Source: Pseudomonas sp. UFMG81 (GTDB taxonomy: Bacteria; Pseudomonadota; Gammaproteobacteria; Pseudomonadales; Pseudomonadaceae). Taken from it: 64,000 bases of DNA. Below the pieces are notes generated by a model. It had not been told where the DNA came from. It made no database searches and worked only from the letters and a program-made list of their open reading frames with translations. Made by a program: the position numbers and the translations under genes. This document shows positions 21,488 through 31,156 of the stretch, one piece after another. The stretch covers positions 1 to 64,000 of the forward strand of contig NZ_JACAFQ010000025.1 of NCBI RefSeq assembly GCF_015354575.1, written 5' to 3'. The stretch's first letter is position 1. Each line of letters starts with the position of its first letter.

Positions 21488-22237
21488 TCAGCCATTGATT
21501 GTCGAAGTGTCCTTGCCCATTTCTACCGTCGCACTTTGAGTGGGCGTGAACACCATCACTTCAAGCACATGAGAGTGGAACTCGCGGCGGTAGAGAATAA
21601 ACACCACCCCGACACTCATGACCATGAACAACCAGGGGCTGATGAACCAGCTCAACATGGCCATGCCGAAGTAATACGACCGCAGGCCCAGGTTGAACTG
21701 GTTGGCCGCCAGCGACAGCACCCGCGCCGCGCGCGAGGCGAATGCATTGCGCTCCAGTTCACTGACCTGGCGCTCGCCGATCATCGGCGCCGAGCCGACC
21801 AGTACCGCAGCGAAGTTGTATTGACGCATGCACCAACTGAAGGTGAAGAAGGCGTAGACGAACACGGTCGCCAGGCACAGCAACTTGATTTCCGACATGC
21901 CCTGGGAGGCCTGCTGCACCAGCGGCAGGTCAGCCAGCAGCGACAGTGCGCGGTCAGAAGCGCCCAGCACGGTAAGGATACCGGCGAGGATGATCAGGGT
22001 GCTGGACGCGAAGAACGAGGCGTTACGCTCCAGGTTACCGATCACGCTGGCGTCGGCGATGCGGTTGTCGCGCAGCAGCATGCGGCGCATCCAGTCTTCG
22101 CGGTACAGGTGCAGCACACTGGCCAGGCACGCGGTATCGCGGCCCTTCCACAGTGCATAGCGGGTGTAGCCACCCCAGCAGATGGCGAACCAGCAGACGG
22201 CCAGCAGGTTGCCCAGGTTGTTTTGGATGAAGGTCAT
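21488..22237 (-). CDS. DUF599 domain-containing membrane protein
   Basis: 249 residues from the ATG at 22237; a longer open frame runs upstream through the REP array and is discarded. Four hydrophobic segments (about residues 8-24, 73-95, 112-135 and 185-215) fit the DUF599 family of integral membrane proteins of unknown function. The intervening RLLANQF-type segment (SLAANQFNLGLRSYYFG) is typical of the family. No operon partner is evident. Confidence 0.82.
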   Translation of the reverse strand: MTFIQNNLGNLLAVCWFAICWGGYTRYALWKGRDTACLASVLHLYREDWMRRMLLRDNRIADASVIGNLERNASFFASSTLIILAGILTVLGASDRALSLLADLPLVQQASQGMSEIKLLCLATVFVYAFFTFSWCMRQYNFAAVLVGSAPMIGERQVSELERNAFASRAARVLSLAANQFNLGLRSYYFGMAMLSWFISPWLFMVMSVGVVFILYRREFHSHVLEVMVFTPTQSATVEMGKDTSTING

Positions 22238-22322
22238 GCAGAAGTCCGCATTGAAAAGAGGTAGACCGGCTTTCGACGCCTGGATTCGGTAAAAGGCACT
22301 GCACCTGGAAAATTGTTTTGCT

Positions 22323-22535
22323 TGCACCGGCCTCATCGCCGGCAAGCCGGCGCCCACATCTTGCGCGGTCTCTGTAGGAGCGGCCTTGTGCCGCGAATGG
22401 GCTGCAGAGCAGCCCCACTCTTTCGTGTCGCACAATCAATCGCTGGGGCCGCTTTGCGGCCCTTTCCGGCCGGTCCGGCGCCCCGGCAAGGCCGCTCCTA
22501 CAAGGGGTGGGCTTGCCGGCGATGAGGCCGGTGCA
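22323..22535. repeat. Nested REP-type inverted repeats
   Basis: An outer pair (GCACCGGCCTCATCGCCGGC near 22324 and its complement ending at 22534) encloses an inner pair (GTAGGAGCGGCCTTG at about 22375 and its complement ending near 22501). The two pairs belong to different repeat types, so one mirrored element sits inside another. This explains most of the 407-base gap between the DUF599 and brnQ genes. Confidence 0.8.
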
Positions 22536-22549
22536 AAAGAAAGATAATA

Positions 22550-22580
22550 AAAAACCCCGCACCTTTCGATGCGGGGTTTT
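22550..22580 (-). terminator. Rho-independent terminator of brnQ
   Basis: AAAACCCCGCA-CCTTTCGA-TGCGGGGTTTT is symmetrical; on the minus strand it lies 64 bases beyond the brnQ stop and ends in TTTT plus more Ts. Confidence 0.85.
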
Positions 22581-22644
22581 GGTCTTCACCCTGGGTTGGC
22601 GCCCTTCGGCTTGTGGCCGGCGCCAGCCCTGGGGTTTCAACGCA

Positions 22645-23958
22645 TCAGGCCAACACTTCGCGCGGCTTGCCGAGCAGGCGGTCGCAGGCCACGGCAGCGG
22701 CCAAGGTGACCACCGACGGTACCAGCCAGGCCAGGCCCTGGTCGCTCAGCGGCAGGTGCGCCATGGCGTCCGGCAGCATGTGCGCCAGGCTGCTGCCCTT
22801 GATCGCATCGACCATGCCGAACAACAGCGACACCAGCATTACCGGCGCCAGGATGCGGACCGGCGAGTGCCACAGCTCTTTGACGAAGCTCAGGCCCACC
22901 ACCACGATGCACGGTGGGTAGATCGCGGTGAGCACCGGGATCGAGAACATGATCAGCTTGGTCAGGCCAAGGTTGGAGATCAGCAGCGAGAAGCCCGCCA
23001 GGATCACCACCAGGGCGCGGTACGACAGCGGCAGGATCTGGCTGAAGTACTCGGCGCAGGCGCAGGTCAGGCCAACCGCGGTCACCAGGCAGGCCAGGGC
23101 GATCAGCACGGCAAGGAAGCCGCTGCCCAACGAGCCGAAGGTGTGCTGCACGTAGGCGTGCAGGACAGCCGCGCCGTTGGTGGCGCCCATGGCGATGTCA
23201 TGGCTACCGGCACCCAGGCGGAACAGGCTGATGTACACCAGCGCCAGGCCGACACCGGCGATCAGGCCGGCGATGATGGCGTAGCGGGTGATCAGCTTCG
23301 GCGACTCCACGCCACGCGAACGGATGGCGTTGACGATGACGATGCCGAACACCAGGGCACCGAGGGTGTCCATGGTCAGGTAGCCATTGATGAAGCCTTG
23401 CGAGAACGGTGCGGCGACGTACTGCGGCTGCGCCTCGCCAATGGTGCCGGCCGGCAGCGCGAACGCGGCGATGCCGAGCGCGGCCAGGGCGATGATCTTC
23501 AGCGGGGCGAGGAAACGGCCGACGGTATCGAGCAGCTTGCCCGGGTACATCGACACGGCCAGCACCACGATGAAGTACACCAGGCTGTAGATGAACAGCG
23601 CCAGCGGGCTTTCACCGGTCAGCGGTGCTACGCCTACTTCGAAGGACACGGTCGCGGTACGCGGGGTGGCGAACAGCGGGCCGACCGAGAGGTAGCACAC
23701 AGCCGCCAGCAGGCCACCGAAGAACTTGCCGATCGGGCTGCTCAGGGCGTCCATGCCGCCACCGACCTTGGCCAGGGCGACCACGGTGATGACCGGCAGG
23801 CCGACCGCGGTGACCAGGAAGCCCAATGCCGCCATCCACACATGCGGACCGGACTGCAAGCCAACGATAGGCGGGAAGATGATGTTGCCGGCGCCCACGA
23901 AAAGCGCGAACGTCATAAAGCCAAGCGCCAGGATATCCTGGCCTTTTAACACTTTCAT
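22645..23958 (-). CDS. brnQ: Branched-chain amino acid:Na+ symporter BrnQ
   Basis: 437 residues with about twelve hydrophobic segments. The N terminus ([20 protein letters not shown]) is the hallmark of the LIVCS/BrnQ family, which imports leucine, isoleucine and valine with sodium. Length is standard. The ribosome site is weak. It is transcribed away from an unrelated region; a palindromic element lies about 145 bp upstream. A terminator closes the gene. Confidence 0.93.
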   Translation of the reverse strand: MKVLKGQDILALGFMTFALFVGAGNIIFPPIVGLQSGPHVWMAALGFLVTAVGLPVITVVALAKVGGGMDALSSPIGKFFGGLLAAVCYLSVGPLFATPRTATVSFEVGVAPLTGESPLALFIYSLVYFIVVLAVSMYPGKLLDTVGRFLAPLKIIALAALGIAAFALPAGTIGEAQPQYVAAPFSQGFINGYLTMDTLGALVFGIVIVNAIRSRGVESPKLITRYAIIAGLIAGVGLALVYISLFRLGAGSHDIAMGATNGAAVLHAYVQHTFGSLGSGFLAVLIALACLVTAVGLTCACAEYFSQILPLSYRALVVILAGFSLLISNLGLTKLIMFSIPVLTAIYPPCIVVVGLSFVKELWHSPVRILAPVMLVSLLFGMVDAIKGSSLAHMLPDAMAHLPLSDQGLAWLVPSVVTLAAAVACDRLLGKPREVLA

Positions 23959-24100
23959 TTAAGGTAGTACCACACTGCTGAAATCGGGATTCGAGAGGAA
24001 ATTTCCCCATGAATGAGGGAAATGTTGCCCGGCTTGGTGAGCCAGACCCGTTTAGCGTGTCGTTCCCTTTTGGGGCACGGGCACAGAGTGAACGCGTAGA

Positions 24101-24122
24101 TTAACCGTTTTACCGGTTAAAC
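24101..24122. promoter_or_regulatory. Palindromic operator-like element upstream of brnQ
   Basis: TTAACCG-TTTTAC-CGGTTAA has seven-base perfect arms, and GTTTTACCGGTTAAAC within it is a second, nearly perfect palindrome centred on ACCGGT. Such symmetry 140-165 bp from brnQ suggests a regulator site; the regulator is unknown. The surrounding 23959-24339 gap holds no other feature I can support. Confidence 0.4.
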
Positions 24123-24339
24123 GCACTGCAACGGTGCTGCTTGTCCGATGTGCGTATGTGTTTGTCGTCTGGATGACTCTGTGCTGGCAGGAATTTTGTC
24201 AGGCATCCAGTGCGCCGTCTGTGCGAAAAAGCCTATGAAACCGATCGAGCGTCACGACCATTGCCTTGGTCATGACTGCAGCACGACCAGAAGCAGAGTC
24301 TTCAGGACGCCGGCTTGCCCCAAAGACCCTGCTCACGCA

Positions 24340-24540
24340 TCAGGCGCGATCGGAAGACGAGCCAGCCTTGGCCGCCTGCCAGAAGCGCTTGATCTCATGG
24401 ATATTGCCGAAGTTGTAGCGTGGCCCTGGGTAGAAGCCACCACCACCCGTGCATCCAATGCTGGAGGCACTGTTTGTCTGAGGCATGATTTCGCTACCAG
24501 CGTTGTAAAGACGGGCCTGAGCCCAAGCAGGTTTGTTCAT
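24340..24540 (-). CDS. 66-residue peptide, possible modified-peptide precursor
   Basis: I do not recognise this product. The ATG at 24540 is chosen because AAGGA sits eight bases before it, whereas the ATG three codons earlier directly abuts that site. The peptide has no signal sequence or membrane segment. Its single Cys30 is followed by a run of four Gly (32-35), FYPGP (36-40), YNFG (42-45) and IKRFW (50-54), and it ends in a polar SSSDRA tail. It follows two unknown genes with a 33-base gap that contains a hairpin. The composition (polar N-terminal part, Gly/aromatic core) would suit a ribosomally made, modified peptide, but that is inference. Confidence 0.6.
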   Translation of the reverse strand: MNKPAWAQARLYNAGSEIMPQTNSASSIGCTGGGGFYPGPRYNFGNIHEIKRFWQAAKAGSSSDRA

Positions 24541-24567
24541 GGTTTTCATCCTTATGGTTTAACGGTT

Positions 24568-24583
24568 ACATCATTATTGATGT
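24568..24583 (-). other. Hairpin over the stop codon upstream of the peptide gene
   Basis: ACATCA-ATAA-TGATGT (minus strand) has perfect six-base arms and includes the TAA of the 215-residue gene. It could affect mRNA processing or the relative output of the downstream peptide gene. There is no T run, so it is not a standard terminator. Confidence 0.4.
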
Positions 24584-25221
24584 GCTTGCCACAGTGCCTC
24601 TATTCGCTGGTAGATATGGGTCTCCTGCGAACCGAGGCCTGAGTAGATGGGTTGCAGGTGTTGATCGAAACACCACTCTTGTCGCCCTGTGCGCTGGGCC
24701 TCTGGCAAGGCGATCATCAGTGCCAGCGAGGCCGAGAACTCCTCGGGGGGAAGCTGATAGTGCAGGTCGTCGAAGGCTCGCATGTACAGCAGCGCACCTG
24801 GGCTCAATTGGACAACTTCGGCTGCCCCCAGCAATGGGGCGGTCTGCGCGTCAACCTGCACGGCATTGAGCACGGGGTATTTGACGGTTCGGTAGCCACT
24901 GCCTTGATAACCGACTGCATACAGATCGAAGTCGTGGGTATGCGGCAGGCCATAAATGAATGTTTGCCTCTCCGCCTCGGCGTCTGCCGGCAACCAGAAC
25001 GTCATCCTCAGGGAGAAGCGCGACGAGGCGTACAGGGCAAAGCCATAGGCGTTGTAGGCTTGATCCCCGCGACTAAAACCATGCTGCTGGATGTGCTCAT
25101 ACATGCACTCCCCCAACAGGTCACGATTCTGCGCCAATGCCTGCAGGTCCTTGGCTATCTGCTCCTTATCGGATTGCAGGTCATAACCTTCCAGGCGCTC
25201 GATGAACGCTGCCAATTTCAT
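24574..25221 (-). CDS. Unknown protein with cupin-like segment
   Basis: 215 residues from the ATG at 25221, supported by GAGGA seven bases upstream; the frame opens two codons earlier at TTG. The N-terminal 70 residues look helical. Then a beta-rich core contains GLPHTHDFDLYAVGYQGSG (about residues 93-111) and, some 55 residues on, AFDDLHYQLPPEEFS. The HxHDF...DDLH pattern resembles the two metal-binding motifs of a cupin, though the usual Glu is absent. Overlaps the upstream gene by four bases (ATGA). No known family recognised; a role in modifying the downstream peptide is a hypothesis. Confidence 0.65.
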   Translation of the reverse strand: MKLAAFIERLEGYDLQSDKEQIAKDLQALAQNRDLLGECMYEHIQQHGFSRGDQAYNAYGFALYASSRFSLRMTFWLPADAEAERQTFIYGLPHTHDFDLYAVGYQGSGYRTVKYPVLNAVQVDAQTAPLLGAAEVVQLSPGALLYMRAFDDLHYQLPPEEFSASLALMIALPEAQRTGRQEWCFDQHLQPIYSGLGSQETHIYQRIEALWQAHQ

Positions 25222-25991
25222 GCGCAATTCCTCGCCATATAGTCCGACAGCATCAGTCGCAGACCAGGGTCTTCCAGGCCATTGAGCATTTCGCAGTAGT
25301 GCTCAAGGTGTTCAGGTGTAAAGCGCATCAGTTGCAGAAATGCCCGCCAACGCACCGCGGGATGGTGGTGATAGATCAACTCACCGGCCACCCGCTCCAG
25401 CCCAGGATCGCCAATGCTTGCCAACGCCTCGAGCAGCAACAGGTAGCGAGGCACTTCGCTGTCGGCGGGGAACCAGGCAATGCGGGACAGGCTCTTGCGT
25501 TCGAACACCTGGATATCGCTTCCGGATATCGGCAGGTTGATGCTGAATACCAGATGCCCATCAGTTTGAGCGGGACACGCATCAACGACGGTAAGCCCAC
25601 CTTCCACCAGCAGCGGCGCCTGTGGCGTAACCTTCACCCTGCGCGGCGTACTCAGTTGGGTATCGCCCTGGCTGTAGAGCTGCAGCTCATAGCTGAAGCC
25701 CGCCGGCGCAAACCAGATGCTGTGTCCGGACGTTGAATAAAGATGGTCGCCACGGGTGTGCACCCTCGCGATATCAAGTACCGCGCTATCCTCCCCGGCA
25801 TTCAGGCACAAGCGTTCGGCGAAGTGACTGATCGCGGCGCACAACAGTGCCCTGCGTTCTGGTTCGGGCTTTTCGATCACCCGCTGCCTGAATGCACTCC
25901 AGGCGCTGGCAACGAAAGCGTGCATGTCGGTGCAACGGATTTGTTCCAGCAGCGCCAACGGCTCTGGGTTCCCACGGAGTAGTGCGTCCAT
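25218..25991 (-). CDS. Unknown protein with C-terminal HEAT-like repeats
   Basis: 257 residues. The N-terminal 65 residues appear helical; the middle (about 65-160) is beta-rich with GHSIWFAPAGFSYELQLYSQG, laid out like the core of the next gene's product; the C-terminal 90 residues hold HEAT-like helical pairs (LERVAGELIYHHHPAVRWRA). It opens a three-gene unit with the cupin-like protein and the 66-residue peptide, behind the sucD terminator and so with its own promoter. Ribosome site (GAGACGAAAG) is moderate. Family and function unknown. Confidence 0.65.
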   Translation of the reverse strand: MDALLRGNPEPLALLEQIRCTDMHAFVASAWSAFRQRVIEKPEPERRALLCAAISHFAERLCLNAGEDSAVLDIARVHTRGDHLYSTSGHSIWFAPAGFSYELQLYSQGDTQLSTPRRVKVTPQAPLLVEGGLTVVDACPAQTDGHLVFSINLPISGSDIQVFERKSLSRIAWFPADSEVPRYLLLLEALASIGDPGLERVAGELIYHHHPAVRWRAFLQLMRFTPEHLEHYCEMLNGLEDPGLRLMLSDYMARNCA

Positions 25992-26083
25992 CTTTCGTCT
26001 CGTATTCCATCAATCTGATCCATGAACAGATAATCTCTTACGCACACTTGCCGAATAAGATGGAAACGCCTCACCCAGAAACG

Positions 26084-26111
26084 ACAAAGGCCACCCGAAG
26101 GTGGCCTTTGT
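26084..26111 (-). terminator. Rho-independent terminator of sucCD
   Basis: ACAAAGGCCACC-TTCG-GGTGGCCTTTGT has perfect 12-base arms with a TTCG loop, 25 bases beyond the sucD stop on the minus strand. Confidence 0.85.
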
Positions 26112-26136
26112 GCGCGTGGGGGGTACTACGTGTTAC

Positions 26137-27021
26137 TTACTTCTTGGCTTCCCAGCCAGTCAGCTCGGCCAGGGCCTTGCCGATGTCAGCCAGGGAACGC
26201 ACGGTTTTCACACCGGCGTCCTGCAGGGCGGCGAACTTCTCGTCCGCAGTGCCCTTGCCGCCGGAAATGATGGCGCCAGCGTGGCCCATGCGCTTGCCCG
26301 CAGGTGCAGTAACACCGGCGATGTAGGAAACGACTGGCTTGGTCACGTGGGCCTTGATGTAGGCCGCAGCTTCTTCTTCAGCCGAACCGCCGATCTCACC
26401 GATCATGACGATCGCTTCGGTCTTCGGGTCTTCCTGGAACAGCTTCAGGATGTCGATGAAGTTGGAGCCTGGGATCGGGTCACCGCCGATACCAACGCAG
26501 GTCGACTGGCCGAAGCCGGCGTCGGTGGTCTGCTTGACAGCTTCGTAGGTCAGGGTGCCGGAACGCGACACGATACCGACCTTGCCTGGCAGGTGGATGT
26601 GGCCTGGCATGATGCCGATCTTGCACTCGCCCGGAGTGATCACGCCTGGGCAGTTAGGGCCGATCAGGGTTACGCCCAGCTCGTCGCACTTGACCTTGGC
26701 GTCCAGCATGTCGAGGGTAGGGATACCTTCGGTGATGCAGACGATCAGCTTGATGCCACCGAAAGCGGCTTCCAAGATCGAGTCTTTGCAGAACGGAGCC
26801 GGAACGTAGATTACCGAAGCGTCAGCGCCGGTGGCTTCTACAGCTTCCTTGACGGTGTTGAACACCGGCAGGCCCAGGTGGGTGGTGCCACCCTTGCCTG
26901 GGGTGACGCCGCCGACCATCTTGGTGCCGTAGGCGATGGCTTGTTCGGAGTGGAAAGTACCCTGCGAGCCGGTGAAGCCCTGGCAGATGACTTTGGTATC
27001 TTTATTGATCAGGACGCTCAT
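26137..27021 (-). CDS. sucD: Succinyl-CoA synthetase alpha subunit
   Basis: 294 residues. Succinyl-CoA synthetase makes succinate and ATP or GTP from succinyl-CoA in the TCA cycle; the alpha subunit carries the CoA site ([10 protein letters not shown]) and the phospho-histidine, His247 in KRMGHAGAI. All are intact and the length is standard. Its first base overlaps the last base of sucC by one, so the subunits are co-translated. Confidence 0.97.
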   Translation of the reverse strand: MSVLINKDTKVICQGFTGSQGTFHSEQAIAYGTKMVGGVTPGKGGTTHLGLPVFNTVKEAVEATGADASVIYVPAPFCKDSILEAAFGGIKLIVCITEGIPTLDMLDAKVKCDELGVTLIGPNCPGVITPGECKIGIMPGHIHLPGKVGIVSRSGTLTYEAVKQTTDAGFGQSTCVGIGGDPIPGSNFIDILKLFQEDPKTEAIVMIGEIGGSAEEEAAAYIKAHVTKPVVSYIAGVTAPAGKRMGHAGAIISGGKGTADEKFAALQDAGVKTVRSLADIGKALAELTGWEAKK

Positions 27022-28187
27022 TACTTGCCCTCCGCAGCTTTTACAACTTGTTGAGCAGCGTCGGTCAGGCTGGTTGCCGCAATGATGTTCAAACCGCTTT
27101 CTGCCAGTACTTTAGCGCCCAGTTCGGCGTTGTTGCCTTCGAGGCGAACGACGACCGGAACTTTAACGCCGACTTCTTTCACTGCACCGATGATGCCTTC
27201 GGCAATCATGTCGCAGCGAACGATGCCGCCGAAGATGTTGACCAGGACGGCCGCGACATTGCTGTCGGACAGAATGATCTTGAACGCTTCGGTAACGCGC
27301 TCTTTGGTAGCACCGCCGCCTACGTCGAGGAAGTTGGCTGGCTTGCCGCCGTGCAGGTTGACGATGTCCATGGTACCCATGGCCAGGCCGGCACCGTTGA
27401 CCATGCAGCCGATGTTGCCTTCGAGGGCAACGTAGTTCAGTTCGAACTTGGCAGCGTGGGCTTCACGGGCGTCGTCCTGCGACGGGTCGTGGAAGGTCTT
27501 CAGCTTGGGCTGACGGTACATGGCGTTGGCGTCGATGTTGATCTTGGCATCGAGGCAGTGCAGGTCGCCGTCGGCCTTGATCACCAGCGGGTTCACTTCC
27601 AGCAGGGCCAGGTCGTGATCCTTGAACAGCTTGGCCAGGCCTACGAAGATCTTGGCGAACTGTTGTACTTGCTTGCCTTCCAGACCCAGCTGGAATGCCA
27701 GTTCACGACCTTGGAACGGCTGAGCGCCGACCAGCGGATCGATGGTGGCCTTGAGGATCTTCTCAGGGGTTTCGTGAGCGACTTTCTCGATGTCCACGCC
27801 ACCTTCGGTGGAGGCCATGAACACGATGCGGCGGCTCGAACGGTCGACTACAGCGCCAAGATAGAGCTCTTTGGCGATGTCAGTGCAGGACTCGACCAGG
27901 ATCTTGGAAACTGGCTGACCATTGGCGTCGGTCTGGTAGGTTACCAGGTTCTTGCCAAGCCACTGGGCAGCGAACGCCTTGGCGTCTTCCTTGCTGCGAA
28001 CCAGCTTGACGCCGCCCGCCTTGCCGCGACCACCGGCGTGGACCTGAGCCTTTACGACCCACTCCGAACCGCCGATCTTTTCGCAGGCTTCTGCCGCTTG
28101 CTCAGGGGTATCGACAGCGAAACCCTTGGAAACTGGCAGGCCGTATTCAGCGAACAGCTGCTTACCCTGATACTCGTGAAGATTCAT
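27021..28187 (-). CDS. sucC: Succinyl-CoA synthetase beta subunit
   Basis: 388 residues starting [12 protein letters not shown]. An N-terminal ATP-grasp domain ([18 protein letters not shown] nucleotide loop) and a C-terminal CoA-ligase domain ([13 protein letters not shown]) are both present, as in the E. coli enzyme of the same length. Pairs with SucD. A 173-base gap containing a GC-rich inverted repeat separates it from lpdG. Confidence 0.97.
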   Translation of the reverse strand: MNLHEYQGKQLFAEYGLPVSKGFAVDTPEQAAEACEKIGGSEWVVKAQVHAGGRGKAGGVKLVRSKEDAKAFAAQWLGKNLVTYQTDANGQPVSKILVESCTDIAKELYLGAVVDRSSRRIVFMASTEGGVDIEKVAHETPEKILKATIDPLVGAQPFQGRELAFQLGLEGKQVQQFAKIFVGLAKLFKDHDLALLEVNPLVIKADGDLHCLDAKINIDANAMYRQPKLKTFHDPSQDDAREAHAAKFELNYVALEGNIGCMVNGAGLAMGTMDIVNLHGGKPANFLDVGGGATKERVTEAFKIILSDSNVAAVLVNIFGGIVRCDMIAEGIIGAVKEVGVKVPVVVRLEGNNAELGAKVLAESGLNIIAATSLTDAAQQVVKAAEGK

Positions 28188-28307
28188 GCTTTTTACCGTC
28201 TTCGTTAGGTACTGCGCTTCGGCGCTGCGCCATCAACTGGCGCCGCACCACCTGTGACCGTTGACCCCGGGTTATCCCATGTGATCCGGTCCGGCGGACG
28301 TTCCGCG

Positions 28308-28331
28308 GTGAGTCTTGCACGCAAGACCCAC
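28308..28331. other. Inverted repeat between lpdG and sucC
   Basis: GTGAGTCTTGC and GCAAGACCCAC flank a two-base centre: an 11-base stem with one mismatch. There is no T run on either strand, so it may be an mRNA processing or stability element between the lpdG and sucCD segments rather than a terminator. Confidence 0.4.
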
Positions 28332-28360
28332 GACGGGCAGACCGCCGTGGTTTCTTATAA

Positions 28361-29821
<1,461 letters not shown>

Positions 29822-29890
29822 CTACAAGCCGTGGGCCGCCCAGCCCCTGCTTCCTGCGAAACAGGGGCCGACGACCACACGACTAGTTGA

Positions 29891-31114
29891 TTAGATGTCC
29901 AGCAGCAGGCGAGACGGATCTTCCAGCAGGTTCTTGATGGTCACCAGGAAGGTTACCGCTTCCTTGCCGTCGATCAGGCGGTGATCGTAGGACAGCGCCA
30001 GGTACATCATCGGGCGGATTACCACTTGGCCATTGACGGCCATCGGACGCTGGATGATGTTGTGCATGCCGAGAATGGCAGCCTGCGGCGGGTTGACGAT
30101 TGGGGTCGACATCATCGAGCCGAAGGTACCACCGTTGGTGATGGTGAAGGTACCGCCGGTCATCTCTTCGATCGACAGTTTGCCGTCACGGGCTTTCTTG
30201 CCGAAGGTGGCGATGCCGTTTTCGATTTCGGCCAGCGACATCGACTCGGCGTTACGCAGCACCGGAACCACCAGGCCGCGGTCGCTGGAGACGGCAACGC
30301 CGACGTCAGCAAAACCGTGGTAGACGATGTCGTTGCCGTCGATCGAGGCGTTTACTGCCGGGAAACGCTTCAGCGCTTCGGTAGCGGCCTTGACGAAGAA
30401 CGACATGAAGCCCAGGCGTACGCCGTTGTGGGTCTTCTCGAACAGGTCCTTGTACTTCGAACGCAGGGCCATGACTTCGGTCATGTCGACTTCGTTGAAG
30501 GTGGTCAGCATGGCCATGTTCGACTGGGCTTCGACCAGACGCTCGGCGATCTTGGCGCGCAGGCGGGTCATCGGCACGCGCTTCTCGGTGCGGTCGCCAG
30601 CGGCAACTACAACCGCGGCAGCAGCGGCAGCAGGCTTGGCAGCCGGAGCGGCGGCAGGTGCCGATTTCTTGTTGGCAACGGCTGCAACCACGTCTTCCTT
30701 GGTGATGCGACCGCCTTTGCCGGTGCCGGCAACGGCAGCCAGGTCGATGCCGTTCTCTTCAGCCAGCTTGCGCGCGGCTGGAGCGGCGACCGGGTCGTCT
30801 TCGCCAGCGTCGGCGGCAGCGGCGGCCGGGGCAGCAGCCGGGGCAGCGGCGGCGGCAGGTGCAGCGGCAGCTGCGCCGCCCTCAACGATCGAACCCAGCA
30901 CTTCGTCGGACAGGACGGTGTCGCCCTCGCCCTTGACGATGGCGCCCAGCACGCCGTCGGCGGTGGCCAGTACTTCCAGGACGACTTTGTCGGTTTCGAT
31001 GTCGACGATCAGCTCGTCACGCTTGACGGCGTCGCCCGGCTGCTTGTGCCAGGTGGCAACGGTGCCGTCGGCGACCGATTCCGGGAAGGTTGGGGCTTTG
31101 ATCTCGATAGCCAT
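29891..31114 (-). CDS. sucB: 2-Oxoglutarate dehydrogenase E2 (succinyltransferase)
   Basis: 407 residues. One lipoyl domain (Lys43 in ETDKVVLEV), an Ala/Pro-rich linker at about 80-105, a peripheral-subunit-binding domain ([12 protein letters not shown]), a second Ala/Pro linker, and the catalytic core ending in the YDHRLIDG motif with the active His. Transfers the succinyl group to CoA in the cytoplasmic complex. It lies 42 bp after sucA. The linkers explain the strongly Ala-biased stretches. Confidence 0.97.
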   Translation of the reverse strand: MAIEIKAPTFPESVADGTVATWHKQPGDAVKRDELIVDIETDKVVLEVLATADGVLGAIVKGEGDTVLSDEVLGSIVEGGAAAAAPAAAAAPAAAPAAAAADAGEDDPVAAPAARKLAEENGIDLAAVAGTGKGGRITKEDVVAAVANKKSAPAAAPAAKPAAAAAAVVVAAGDRTEKRVPMTRLRAKIAERLVEAQSNMAMLTTFNEVDMTEVMALRSKYKDLFEKTHNGVRLGFMSFFVKAATEALKRFPAVNASIDGNDIVYHGFADVGVAVSSDRGLVVPVLRNAESMSLAEIENGIATFGKKARDGKLSIEEMTGGTFTITNGGTFGSMMSTPIVNPPQAAILGMHNIIQRPMAVNGQVVIRPMMYLALSYDHRLIDGKEAVTFLVTIKNLLEDPSRLLLDI

Positions 31115-31156
31115 TATCTGTGTTTCCTTAAATTCGGTTTCAGGTGCGCGAAGGCG

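Noticed and set aside
24009-24104. A 31-codon plus-strand frame with a fair ribosome site, divergent from brnQ.
   Set aside because: Too short and without recognisable features; it ends inside the palindrome and could arise by chance.
24148-24642. A 164-codon plus-strand frame opposite the peptide gene.
   Set aside because: It has no ribosome site and low-quality composition; the minus-strand genes have proper starts and couplings.
30620-30900. Ala/Pro-coding low-complexity sequence that looks like a repeat array.
   Set aside because: It is the flexible linkers of the SucB lipoyl enzyme.
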